Under the pieces are notes generated by a model, which worked only from the letters and a program-made list of their open reading frames with translations, had not been told where the DNA came from and made no database searches. A DNA stretch of 64,000 nt from an uncultured Massilia sp. (GTDB taxonomy: Bacteria; Pseudomonadota; Gammaproteobacteria; Burkholderiales; Burkholderiaceae_D), in NCBI RefSeq assembly GCF_913773735.1, contig NZ_CAJYEB010000040.1, positions 35,372 to 99,371 of the forward strand, given 5' to 3'. Shown in pieces: positions 39,206-52,303 of this stretch. Positions within the stretch are counted from its first letter, which is position 1. Each line of letters opens with the position of its first letter. A program made the translations under genes and the position numbers.

Positions 39206-40174
39206 CTATCCTTGCAGATTGCCGACGGCATCCGTGCCGGCCTGTTTCAGGCGCGCGGCGCCGTGCACGTCGCCCTCGAAATGCCAGATCTCGGGAGCGG
39301 CCCTGTCGCTGCTCCGGCGCGCGCCGGACAGGCGGCTGCGCACGAAGCGCGTCGCGCCGGCGAGTTCGTGCAGGCAGTAGTCGCGGTGCCCCTGCCGCAG
39401 CAGCGAGCGCAGGCGCCAGTACCAGTTCTTGAGGTAGAGCTTCCTGGCACGCGATTCCAGGATGGTCTTCATCGACAGCGCGCCGCGGCCGAACGCGTAG
39501 CCGCAATACAGTTTTTTCACGTCGTTTTCGAGCCTGCGGCGATGGTGGTGGAAGACCACGACGGCGGGATCGTAGCGGCCGGTGAATCCCAGCAGCGATG
39601 CCCGGATCAGCACATCGGTGTCCTCGCCCGAATCGAACGTCGTTCCGGCGCCGAGGTGCGGATCGAAGCCATCGACGGCTTCCAGCAGTCTGCGCGTGCA
39701 CGAGAAATTGGCGCCGATGATCTGGCCGGACTCGATGTGGCTGTGCGCGGGATAGAAGACCGGCTGCGTCGACGTCTGGATCGTGATGGGCGCGTCGTCC
39801 GGGTCGAACAGCAGGACGCGCCCGCCGACGTAGCCGAGGTCCGGCTCGCGGAAGGCGCGCACCACCGCCACCAGCCAGTCTTCCTGCGGATAGCAGTCGT
39901 CGTCGGTGAAGGCGACGATCGCCCCGCGCGCGGCGCGCCACCCGGCATTGCGCGCATTCGACAGCCCGGCCTTTTTCTCGCGCACCACCTGGATCGGGAT
40001 CGAGGCGTGCAGGGAAAACTCCTTGAGGATGTCGAGGGTATTGTCGCTCGAGTTGTTGTCCACGAAGACCAGTTCCCAGCTGACATCGGGCGGTTGCAGG
40101 TCGCGCAACTTCGCCAGCGTCTCGGGGAGGCGCGCGGCGCGGTTTCTCGTGCATATGACGACACTGAGGTCCAT
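39206..40174 (-). CDS. Family 2 glycosyltransferase (322 aa)
   Basis: Classic GT2/GT-A start (MDLSVVICTRNRAARLPETL), VFVDNNSSDNT, GLSNARNAGWRAARGAIVAFTDDDCYPQEDW with the metal-binding DDD, and the catalytic region GEDTDVLIRA. No membrane helix follows, so it is a cytoplasmic or peripheral transferase acting on lipid-linked or protein glycans. AAGGAA stands about 7 nt upstream of the ATG at 40174. Forms a two-gene unit with the next gene. Confidence 0.9.
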   Translation of the reverse strand: MDLSVVICTRNRAARLPETLAKLRDLQPPDVSWELVFVDNNSSDNTLDILKEFSLHASIPIQVVREKKAGLSNARNAGWRAARGAIVAFTDDDCYPQEDWLVAVVRAFREPDLGYVGGRVLLFDPDDAPITIQTSTQPVFYPAHSHIESGQIIGANFSCTRRLLEAVDGFDPHLGAGTTFDSGEDTDVLIRASLLGFTGRYDPAVVVFHHHRRRLENDVKKLYCGYAFGRGALSMKTILESRARKLYLKNWYWRLRSLLRQGHRDYCLHELAGATRFVRSRLSGARRSSDRAAPEIWHFEGDVHGAARLKQAGTDAVGNLQG

Positions 40175-40301
40175 CCAAGTTCCTTTCGGCAGGTACTACT
40201 CGTGCGAGCGTTCGGTCCCGGTAGTGCGGGCTTTCCTTGAGTCTACAATTATAGGATTGTCTACAAAATCATGGCGATTCGATACGCACGGTGCCGGAAA
40301 G

Positions 40302-40334
40302 AAAAACGCCCCGCAGCAGGGCTGGCGGGGCGTT
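40302..40334 (-). terminator. Rho-independent terminator of ssb
   Basis: On the minus strand, CGCCCCGC and GCGGGGCG (40307-40314 and 40325-40332, extended by A-T pairs) form a hairpin followed by TTTTT (complement of 40302-40306), 24 bases after the ssb stop. Confidence 0.92.
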
Positions 40335-40357
40335 GCTTGTGGCCGTTCTGTTGTGTT

Positions 40358-40852
40358 TTAGAACGGAATATCGTCGTCCATGTCCGAGAAGTTCGGCGCC
40401 GGTTTCGGCTGCGGACGGGCGGCCGGTGCCGGCGGCGCCTGGCGCGGGGCCTGCTGGCGCGGGGCTTCATAGCCGCCGTCCATGTCCATGCCCATGTCGT
40501 TGCCGCCGCCCATGCCCTGGCGGCCACCCAGCATCTGCATGTTTTCCGCGATGATGTCGGTCGCGTAGCGCTCGATGCCGTCCTTGTCGGTGTACTTGCG
40601 GGTCTGCAGGCGGCCTTCGACGTAGACCGACGAACCCTTCTTGAGGTACTGGCCGACGATCTCGGCCAGGCGGCCGAAGAAGGAAATGCGGTGCCACTCG
40701 GTCAGCTCTTTCTGCTCGCCGGTGTTGCGGTCCTTCGAACGGTAGGACGTGGCCACGGCGATGTTGGCGATGGCGTCGCCGCTCGGCATGTAGCGGATTT
40801 CCGGATCGCGGCCGAGGTTGCCGACGATGATGACCTTGTTGACTGATGCCAT
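40358..40852 (-). CDS. ssb: Single-stranded DNA-binding protein (164 aa)
   Basis: OB-fold (MASVNKVIIVGNLGRDPEIRYMPSGDAIANIAVAT, EWHRISFFGRLAEIVGQYLKKGS, VYVEGRLQTRKYTD), a Gly/Met/Pro/Gln-rich disordered linker, and the C-terminal acidic tip DMDDDIPF that binds partner proteins. The start at 40852 has AAAGGAG 9 nt upstream; the longer frame from 40888 is not needed. It is divergent from uvrA, as in many proteobacteria. It coats ssDNA in replication, recombination and repair. Confidence 0.97.
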   Translation of the reverse strand: MASVNKVIIVGNLGRDPEIRYMPSGDAIANIAVATSYRSKDRNTGEQKELTEWHRISFFGRLAEIVGQYLKKGSSVYVEGRLQTRKYTDKDGIERYATDIIAENMQMLGGRQGMGGGNDMGMDMDGGYEAPRQQAPRQAPPAPAARPQPKPAPNFSDMDDDIPF

Positions 40853-41339
40853 TTTTGAAACTCCTTTGGATGGTCCCTGGCTCTGCATGGTGACTAAGCG
40901 CCAGGGAAACTGTTTGAAAGCGGTCCGCTATTATGCTGTTCAGGTGCACTGGAACGCAACTGATTCAGCATGGACCGGACGCCTGGTTCGACAGCATCCG
41001 GTCAGACCTGGATGTGAGGCCGAAGTGCCCCATTTGGAAGAGACGCAGGTCAACATTCTTCGCTAACCGTCGGGCTAGGCAAGCCGAAATTTTTTCGTTT
41101 TCTGGCGAGTCTGCCATTGAATTGCCCCCTACCCGGCACACATACGGAACACGCGCGTGCACGCCACGCGACAGCTGTTTTCAAGTCGTCATTTCAAGGT
41201 ATTAACGTCGGCATGCTTTCTTCGCCGGCGCCATACCACTGTAAATAAAAACAGGTACACTAGCGAGTTCCCCGTCCGGCCGCCCACCGTCGACAGCGTG
41301 CGCCGGCCCGCAACCCTTCGAAAGCTGATAAAGAGATTA
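40853..41339. other. Divergent ssb/uvrA intergenic region
   Basis: 487 bases with the LexA box near the uvrA side and otherwise no gene. The section 40950-41230 is AT-richer with no recognisable RNA or coding signal. Short frames in it lack ribosome-binding sites. Confidence 0.6.
41239..41254. promoter_or_regulatory. LexA (SOS) box upstream of uvrA
   Basis: CTGTAAATAAAAACAG fits CTG-N10-CAG with an AT-rich core, the betaproteobacterial/E. coli type LexA operator. It is 85 bases before the uvrA start, so uvrA should be SOS-induced. Confidence 0.85.
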
Positions 41340-44189
<2,850 letters not shown>

Positions 44190-44202
44190 GCAACAGGCGG
44201 GA

Positions 44203-44230
44203 AACCGGCCGGCGATCCGGCCGGTTTTCT
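44203..44230 (+). terminator. Rho-independent terminator of uvrA
   Basis: AACCGGCCGG (44203-44212), loop CGAT, CCGGCCGGTT (44217-44226) with a U-run TTTTCT, 13 bases after the stop codon. Confidence 0.9.
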
Positions 44231-44273
44231 CTGCTAGAATCGGTAGAACATTCTCCTGAGCAAGAAAGCGCGC

Positions 44274-45068
44274 ATGATTTATATCCTGGGCATGAGCCAC
44301 ATCCACCCGGTGCTGGATGCCTGCGCCGTCGACGGCTTCGACGCGCAGAAGGCCAAGATCATGAACGACAGCGCGCCGGCCTTCGTCGACTGGGACACCG
44401 CGCCCGGCCTGCTGCCGGCGCCCGTCAAGGCGGCCAACATCCACATCGGGCAGTTCGCCCTGCACTGGGGACCGGCGCTGGCGCAGATGACCGCCCCGGG
44501 CGTCGTCGGCGTGGTGCCGGGCTTCCAGGAATTCCTCGCCACGATCGACCGGGCCACGCCGGGCAACGTGCTGTTCGCCTTCATGCACGGTGAGGAATAC
44601 CACCACATGAGCGTGCGCGAGTACAACGCGCCCTACGATTTCGAGCTGCCGGCGCGCCCCGACCTCGGCTTCGCGCCCGGCCGCCAGGTGGTGCCGCTGG
44701 AATTCGTCGAGCGCCAGGCCGATTATTTCCTGCAGCGGGCCGTCGCCAACCTGTCCGCGCTGCGCAGCTTCCTGCCGGGCATGCGGATCGTGAACGTGAT
44801 CTGTCCGCCGCCGAGCACGCCGGGCGAGGAGCTGGGCGGTCCGCCCCATCACTTCGTGCGCCTGAAGAACTACCTCGTCTATGCGCATGCGCTGCATGCG
44901 GCAGCCACGCGGATCGGTATCGACACCCTGCGCCCGCCCGCCGCCGCGCTGACGCCCGAGGGCCTGCTGCAGGAACGCTATGCCGAAGACCCGGTCCACG
45001 GCAACAGGGACTATGGACTGATGGTCATCGCGCAAATGAAGGACCTGATCATGCAGGAGGCCCGCTGA
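44274..45068 (+). CDS. SGNH-like protein of unknown function, partner of GSCFA protein (264 aa)
   Basis: Starts MIYILGMSHIHPVLDAC, which could be a variant first block of an SGNH hydrolase (G-x-S-H instead of GDS), and ends with YAEDPVHGNRDYG, resembling the DxxH block V that carries Asp and His. No signal peptide. Its stop overlaps the start of the GSCFA gene (TGATG), so the two are translationally coupled and likely act together, perhaps as acyl esterase/transferase partners on a surface glycan (inference). No exact family name can be given. Confidence 0.75.
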   Translation: MIYILGMSHIHPVLDACAVDGFDAQKAKIMNDSAPAFVDWDTAPGLLPAPVKAANIHIGQFALHWGPALAQMTAPGVVGVVPGFQEFLATIDRATPGNVLFAFMHGEEYHHMSVREYNAPYDFELPARPDLGFAPGRQVVPLEFVERQADYFLQRAVANLSALRSFLPGMRIVNVICPPPSTPGEELGGPPHHFVRLKNYLVYAHALHAAATRIGIDTLRPPAAALTPEGLLQERYAEDPVHGNRDYGLMVIAQMKDLIMQEAR

Positions 45069-46138
45069 TGCATCCCTACTCGACACTGCCGGCGCGGAAT
45101 TTCTGGAAGAAGTTCGTCTCCGATTCGCCCTGGCGCGACTTGGGCCTGAACGACCGGCCGAAGTTCGCGCTCCAGCCCAGCGACCGCATCGCCACCGCGG
45201 GCAGCTGCTTCGCCCAGCACATCGCGCGCTACATGGCGCGCGTGGGCATGGCGCCCTACAGCGCCGAACCGGCGCACACGCTGCTGCAGGAATTCGGCGG
45301 CGACGTCGATAGCTACAAACTGTTTTCCGCCCGCTACGGCAACATCTACACGATCCGCCAGTACCTCGAGCTGTTCCGCCAGGCCTTCGGCCTGATGCCG
45401 ATCATCGAGGACTTCGTCGAGCAGGACGGCCGCTGGTTCGACCTGCTGCGCCCCAGCGTGCAGAAGGAAGGCTTCGCCAGCCTGGCTGAAGCACGCGCCG
45501 ACCGCGCCTACCACCTGGGGCGCGTGCGGGCCATGTTCGAAACCGCGGACATCCTGGTGTTCACGCTGGGCCTGACGGAATCGTGGTGCCACGCGCAACA
45601 CGGCTACACCTACCCGGTCTGCCCGGGCACCGTGCGCGGCAGCTACGATCCGGCGCTGCACGCCTTCCACAACTTCACCTGCACCGAGGTGGTCGCGGAC
45701 CTGGAAGCGATGATCGCCGAGGTGGCGCGCGTGAATCCGGGCGCGCGCTGGATCCTCACCGTCTCGCCGGTGCAGCTGGTCGCCACCAACAGCCACAACA
45801 ACGTGCTGCTCGCCTCGTCCTATTCGAAATCGGCGCTGCGCGCCGCGGCCGGCGAGGTGGAAGCGCGCCACGCGCACGTCGCCTATTTCCCCTCCTACGA
45901 GATCATCAACCATCCGGCGTCGTACGGCCAGTACCTGTCCTCGGACCTGCGCGACGTGACGGAACGCGGGGTGGCGCACGTGATGGACTGCTTCCTGTCC
46001 AGCTACTACGGCATCGGCGCGGCCGAGGAAAGGGTGGCGCCGGCGCCGCTGCAGGAAGCCGCCGCCCCCGTGCCGGCGCCGATGCTGCCGCCGGTCGAGT
46101 GCGACGAGTTGATGAACGCGCCAGCGGAGCGGCGCTGA
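45068..46138 (+). CDS. GSCFA-domain (SGNH-like) protein (356 aa)
   Basis: Carries the eponymous motif in RIATAGSCFAQHIARYMAR, then VFTLGLTESWCH, CPGTVRGSYDP, and ILTVSPVQLVATNSHNNVLLASSYSKSALR, all typical of the GSCFA family, which is related to SGNH/GDSL esterases. The last 45 residues are a Pro/Ala-rich tail. Intracellular, no signal. Overlaps its upstream partner by one base. Convergent with the GH39 gene with 3 bp between stops. Confidence 0.88.
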   Translation: MHPYSTLPARNFWKKFVSDSPWRDLGLNDRPKFALQPSDRIATAGSCFAQHIARYMARVGMAPYSAEPAHTLLQEFGGDVDSYKLFSARYGNIYTIRQYLELFRQAFGLMPIIEDFVEQDGRWFDLLRPSVQKEGFASLAEARADRAYHLGRVRAMFETADILVFTLGLTESWCHAQHGYTYPVCPGTVRGSYDPALHAFHNFTCTEVVADLEAMIAEVARVNPGARWILTVSPVQLVATNSHNNVLLASSYSKSALRAAAGEVEARHAHVAYFPSYEIINHPASYGQYLSSDLRDVTERGVAHVMDCFLSSYYGIGAAEERVAPAPLQEAAAPVPAPMLPPVECDELMNAPAERR

Positions 46139-46141
46139 CGG

Positions 46142-47743
46142 TCAGCGTCCGGCCGGCGCGATCTTCACCAGCACCGCATCGTTCGCGCGCATGGCCACGT
46201 CCACGCTGGCCGTGCCGTTCGCGCCCACCGTCACGCGGCGGGTTTCCGGCTTGTCCCGCGTGCGTTCCTGCAGCCTGGCCAGCTGGCTTGCCGCCAGCGT
46301 CTTCGGGCGCCCCATCCCGATGTACGCCGTCGGCGCATCGTTGGCCTGGAAACCGGTGCGGTAGACCTGCATCGTGTACGTGCCGGGCCTCATCCCCTTC
46401 AGTGCGAGCCTCAGCGGCGCCGCCTTGCGGGTCGGCTGCACGACGGTATAGAAATTGCGGTTGGTGGCCCGGCTCTGGTCCGGCGTGTGGAAATCCCAGG
46501 CCAGCACCTGCACGCCGCCGCCCGCGTCGCGCGCCACCCAGGCCTGCTTGTCGGCGGTGCGGATTTCCCGGTCGCCCAGCTGGTTCAGGTATTTGTAGGC
46601 GAACCAGGCCGGCTTGCGGATGCCCTGCGGGTTCATCAGGCCGAAGCCGCCCTCGAACGGCGCCGTCGGCGGCCCCGGCTCCTCGAACAGGTCGGTATAG
46701 GTCCAGTAGCTCATGCCCTGCGCGATCCCCTCGGTCGCCTTCAGCTTGCTCAGGATATAGGCCGCGCCGATGTAGGAATCGTGCACGACGTCGCGCGGGT
46801 TGTAGCTGGTGCTCCATTCCGTGAAGTAGAGCGGCAGCCCGGGCAGGTAGGACGCCTCGATCTCCTGGCGGACCTTGCGCACGTCGGCCACGATGGCGTC
46901 CGGGTTCGGCGACAGCTTGGTGTCTTCCTTGCCGCTCTCGTCCAGGAAGCCGCCGTCCACCCCGTAGGTGTGCGTGGTGACGAAATCGACCGCCGCCCCG
47001 CTCTTTTGCGTGTGCGCCAGGAATTCCGGCACCCAGGCCGCGCCGGCCGTCGACGGGCCGCCCACGCGCAGTTGTGGATCGATCGCCTTGATGGTGCGCG
47101 CGGTCAGGTCGTACAGCGCGAAATACGCGGGCTGGTCGGCCTTTTCCCAGAAGCCGTCCAGGTTCGGCTCGTTCCACACTTCGAAGAACCAGGTGCGCAC
47201 CTCTTCCTTGCCGTAGCGCTGCTGCAGGTGGCGCAGGAACGCGTCGACCAGCGCTGCCCATTGATCGTGCTTCGGATGCGAGGTATTGCCCTTCCAGTAG
47301 AAGATGGTCTGCGCCGAGGTCTTCATCGCGTCCGGCGTGAAGCCCAGCTCGACGAAAGGTTTTATTCCCATGCCCAGCAGCTTGTCGAAGAGGTAGTCGA
47401 TCCTGGTCCAGTCGTAGACCGGCTTGCCGTCCACCACCTTGTAGGTGCCGAGCACGTCGTGGAAGATCGCGTGGAAGCGGATGTATCGGAAGCCCAGCTC
47501 GTCCTTCGCGATCTTCAGTTGCGCCAGGCTGTCGTCGCGGATCAGCGTGCCGGGATAGTCGGAACCGACCGACAGGTCGGCGAAGCGGTCGCGCGCCGTG
47601 GTCGGCGCGTCCAGGTCGATGGCGATGGTGCGGGTTCCCTCGGGAACCGCGGGGGCCGCCGCCATGGCAGGCACGGAAAAGGCGGCGGCAAGCGCCAGCG
47701 CCACGGCGCTGGAGAACAGGGTACGACGATGTCTCATGATCAT
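46142..47743 (-). CDS. Secreted GH39-family glycosidase (beta-xylosidase-like, 533 aa)
   Basis: Signal peptide (SSAVALALAAAFSVPAMA) and a (beta/alpha)8 barrel with acid/base Glu192 in FFEVWNEPNLDGFW and nucleophile Glu309 in YFTEWSTSYN, the GH39 pair. A C-terminal beta-sandwich follows. GH39 enzymes cleave beta-xylosides, alpha-iduronides or related links; xylosidase is the most likely of these. An in-frame ATG two codons later is an alternative start. A LacI-type operator 35 bp upstream predicts sugar-controlled expression. Confidence 0.88.
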   Translation of the reverse strand: MIMRHRRTLFSSAVALALAAAFSVPAMAAAPAVPEGTRTIAIDLDAPTTARDRFADLSVGSDYPGTLIRDDSLAQLKIAKDELGFRYIRFHAIFHDVLGTYKVVDGKPVYDWTRIDYLFDKLLGMGIKPFVELGFTPDAMKTSAQTIFYWKGNTSHPKHDQWAALVDAFLRHLQQRYGKEEVRTWFFEVWNEPNLDGFWEKADQPAYFALYDLTARTIKAIDPQLRVGGPSTAGAAWVPEFLAHTQKSGAAVDFVTTHTYGVDGGFLDESGKEDTKLSPNPDAIVADVRKVRQEIEASYLPGLPLYFTEWSTSYNPRDVVHDSYIGAAYILSKLKATEGIAQGMSYWTYTDLFEEPGPPTAPFEGGFGLMNPQGIRKPAWFAYKYLNQLGDREIRTADKQAWVARDAGGGVQVLAWDFHTPDQSRATNRNFYTVVQPTRKAAPLRLALKGMRPGTYTMQVYRTGFQANDAPTAYIGMGRPKTLAASQLARLQERTRDKPETRRVTVGANGTASVDVAMRANDAVLVKIAPAGR

Positions 47744-47777
47744 TATCCTTGTGGCGTCGAATGTCCATGGATGGAAA

Positions 47778-47791
47778 TGTTTGCGCTAACA
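47778..47791. promoter_or_regulatory. LacI/GalR-type operator upstream of the GH39 gene
   Basis: TGTTTGCGCTAACA is a near-palindrome (consensus TGTTAGCGCTAACA with one asymmetric pair) with the central CG step typical of LacI-family sites, 35 bases before the start codon. Its half-sites differ from the gluconate-operon sites (TGATAGCG), so another repressor is likely. Confidence 0.7.
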
Positions 47792-47932
47792 CTCATCCGG
47801 CCGCCCAGAATAATGGATAAGCAGGTTTTAGTAAAACAAAAGGTGCTGGCCGGGCCTGCGCCGGGCAGCACCGGCCATCGATGACGACATGGGCAGCTTG
47901 CGCTGCCCTGGCGCCTGGCCTACGCGTGCGGA

Positions 47933-49885
47933 TCAGCCATCGATGCGGACGTCGACGCCGTCGCTGGCGTAGGACACGCTCGCCTTGTAGCCCTCGGCCA
48001 CGACGGTGGTGAATACGCCCTTGCGCGCGCCCGCCGTCAGCACGCGATAGCTGGTGCCTGCCGACGGCTTGACGCCGTCGGCGAACCGGATGCGCAGCGT
48101 GCCGCCGACGATGGTGGCCGTGCCCTTCACCGCCACGAGGCCGGCGCCGCCGGCGCCGAGCGTGATGTCCAGCGTTCCCTTGTCGAGCTGGGCATAGTTG
48201 CCGCCGATGGCGAGCTGGCCCCTGGTCTTGCTCGCCAGCGTGCCGGCACCGCCGACATAGACGTCGCCCACGCCCAGCGCGCCGTCGGCATCGGCCTCCA
48301 GGGTGCCGCCGTCGACCTGGGTGCCGCCCGTGAAGCTGTTCTTGCCGTACAGGGCCAGGCGGCCGCTGCCTTTCAGCGTCAGCTTGCCACTGCCGGAAAT
48401 ATCGTTACGCCAGGCATCCATCGCATAGAAACCACCCCGCGCCGCGTCCATCGTCACGACGACATTGCCGTTGAAGGCACCGTAGCCGTCGGCCGCGGCG
48501 AACAGGTTCAGGCGGCCCCAGCCCTCGGGATCGTCCAGCACCGGATAACCGGAAGCGATCGCGGTGCTCTTGAGCACCGCGCGGCGCTGCGCGTCGCTCA
48601 GGTAAGGCAGGCGCGTCTCGAGCAGCACTTCGGCGCCTTTCGGCACGGCCGCCGGCACGTCGGTGGCGCCGATCCGCGGCAGGCCATAGGTCATGCGGCG
48701 CACGTAGTTCGCCTTGCTCGCCGCGTAGTCGGCGAAGCGGTCGGTGGCGGCGCCGGCGGACACGGCGTAGGCCGGGAAGGTGGCCGCGGTCGTGTTGGTC
48801 AGCTTCATGAGCGTATCGTGCGCCTGGGTCACGGCGGCGGCCCGGGTCGCGCTGCTCGCGGCGAGCAGGTTGGCGGCGGCCACGGCCTGCGCCTGCACGC
48901 GGCCGCTGATCACGTCCAGCGGCGAATGCATGCCGGCCAGGATGCGGCTCTCGCCCAGTTCCAGGCCGCGGCCGAGCAGTTGCTGGAAGCGCTCCGGCAG
49001 CACGTAGGCCATGGCCACCGCATTGCGGGTCGCTTCGGCCGAGTGGCCGCTGGTGAAGCCGCCGTCGGTCGGCGGCGTGGTGCTCTTGGCCGGTTCCAGC
49101 TGCGGCAGCACCTTCACGGCCGTGCTCCAGCGATACGGGCGGGCATACTTGTAGAAGCGCTTGGCCGGCTCGGTCGAGCCGTTGTTGCCCATCGCGTTGA
49201 CCAGGTCCACCACCTTGCCGAAGTCCGCGTTGGCGTCGCCGCCGACGCCGTTGTTGTTGCCGCCGTCGTCGTACTTGACGGTCGTGGCGTCGGCCGGCAC
49301 GCCGGTGATCGTGGTGGTCGCGCGCGCGGCGCTGCGCCATGCGCCGGTCAGCGGCCCCATGCCCTCGGTCACGCTGTAGCCCTTGTTGCGGCGGTCGTCC
49401 AGGTAGGCCAGCTGGGCCTGTTCCGGCGTGCGGTTCGCCGTGGCCTTCACCACATAGTCGATGTTCGCATCGTGCACGGCGGCGTTGACGACCGTACCGC
49501 CGTTGGTGCCGTCGTTCGGCACCCCGGTCCAGGTCGAGGCGACCACCGCGGGGAAGCCGTCGACGGCGGGCGCCGTGACGCCGGCATCGACGATTTCGGT
49601 CAAGGGCTTCCAGATGGCGAGCATGCCGCCCAGCACGCGCACGCCGGCATTCGTGGCCAGGGTGGCATAGCGTGCATCGCCGCGCTGGTTGGTGGCCGCC
49701 GTGTCGACGAAGGCGACGACGGCGGGCACCGGCACGTTCTCGACGAATCCCGGATCGGCCGGCGCCGCCGGCGCGGTGGTGACGGGCGCGAGGTCGGGAC
49801 CGTCGTTGCCGCCACCGCAGGCGGCGAGCATGGACAGGACGGCGATCGAGACGAGCGTACGGGCGTGAGGGGACGTGCGCGGCAT
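47933..49885 (-). CDS. PAP2/class A acid phosphatase lipoprotein with autotransporter-type beta-strand repeats (650 aa)
   Basis: Lipobox signal (LVSIAVLSMLAAC). The central domain has the three PAP2 phosphatase motifs: KRFYKYARP, GGFTSGHSA and RILAGMHSPLDVISG. The last 200 residues carry autotransporter-associated repeats (SGSGKLTLKGSGRLALYGKNSFTGGTQVDGGTLEADA, GTLDITLGAGGAG), ending VSYASDGVDVRIDG without a beta-barrel translocator. It should hydrolyse phosphomonoesters in the periplasm or at the cell surface. The lipid anchor plus passenger-like repeats without a barrel is uncommon. Confidence 0.87.
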   Translation of the reverse strand: MPRTSPHARTLVSIAVLSMLAACGGGNDGPDLAPVTTAPAAPADPGFVENVPVPAVVAFVDTAATNQRGDARYATLATNAGVRVLGGMLAIWKPLTEIVDAGVTAPAVDGFPAVVASTWTGVPNDGTNGGTVVNAAVHDANIDYVVKATANRTPEQAQLAYLDDRRNKGYSVTEGMGPLTGAWRSAARATTTITGVPADATTVKYDDGGNNNGVGGDANADFGKVVDLVNAMGNNGSTEPAKRFYKYARPYRWSTAVKVLPQLEPAKSTTPPTDGGFTSGHSAEATRNAVAMAYVLPERFQQLLGRGLELGESRILAGMHSPLDVISGRVQAQAVAAANLLAASSATRAAAVTQAHDTLMKLTNTTAATFPAYAVSAGAATDRFADYAASKANYVRRMTYGLPRIGATDVPAAVPKGAEVLLETRLPYLSDAQRRAVLKSTAIASGYPVLDDPEGWGRLNLFAAADGYGAFNGNVVVTMDAARGGFYAMDAWRNDISGSGKLTLKGSGRLALYGKNSFTGGTQVDGGTLEADADGALGVGDVYVGGAGTLASKTRGQLAIGGNYAQLDKGTLDITLGAGGAGLVAVKGTATIVGGTLRIRFADGVKPSAGTSYRVLTAGARKGVFTTVVAEGYKASVSYASDGVDVRIDG

Positions 49886-49962
49886 TGCGGGCTCCGGAAA
49901 AAGGATGATGAAGCCGCGCATTATTCTTCTGCGACATGACCGGGCGATGACACGGCGTCCAT

Positions 49963-49991
49963 GAAAAAAGGGACAGGCGTGCGCCTGTCCC
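49963..49991 (-). terminator. Rho-independent terminator of pckG
   Basis: GGGACAGGC and GCCTGTCCC (49970-49978, 49983-49991, 4-base loop); on the minus strand the stem is followed by TTTTTT (complement of 49964-49969). About 75 bases after the pckG stop. Confidence 0.9.
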
Positions 49992-50064
49992 TCTTCCATG
50001 CCGCTGCGGCGCATGCCGCAGTCGTCGTCTACCCGCGGTTTCCCCGCAGTTTCCCCGCTACTGA

Positions 50065-51933
<1,869 letters not shown>

Positions 51934-52303
51934 AGCGCTACCTCCAATGCCAATTAAGAATCCTTGTCTCTGTCCCGGCACGGCAGGATCGTCGAAGCGG
52001 CGCCGGGGACCCGGCGCCCGCGATGGGGGCTGCGGCGGTCTTGTCGCCAGCCCGGTGCGGCGCCGCATGCGTGGCATGGCGCGCAATCGTCAGGCTGGGG
52101 GGAACTGTTCAATGCCCTTGGATGATGTCGATCTGACATCGCAGGTCTTTATGTCTGGCCGATTCTACACCCCTGCCAAGGCGTTTCAAATGCTTCAACA
52201 ACAAAAATGTAGGAATTTTGACCCAGTAATGTAGTAGGTTATTTGGCATCATCCAGATCCTGTCATTTCATTACGTTTTCAGCCGGAATCCGCGTAACTA
52301 TTT
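51934..52303. other. Divergent promoter region between pckG and the dehydrogenase gene
   Basis: 370 bases without a gene. The first 190 are GC-rich with no clear element; 52140-52290 is AT-rich and should contain both promoters. No RNA structure or known operator was recognised. Confidence 0.5.

Noticed and set aside
47890..47907. GGGCAGC-TTGC-GCTGCCC hairpin below the phosphatase gene as a terminator
   Set aside because: Short stem lacking a U-run; kept only as a weak possibility and not listed as a feature.
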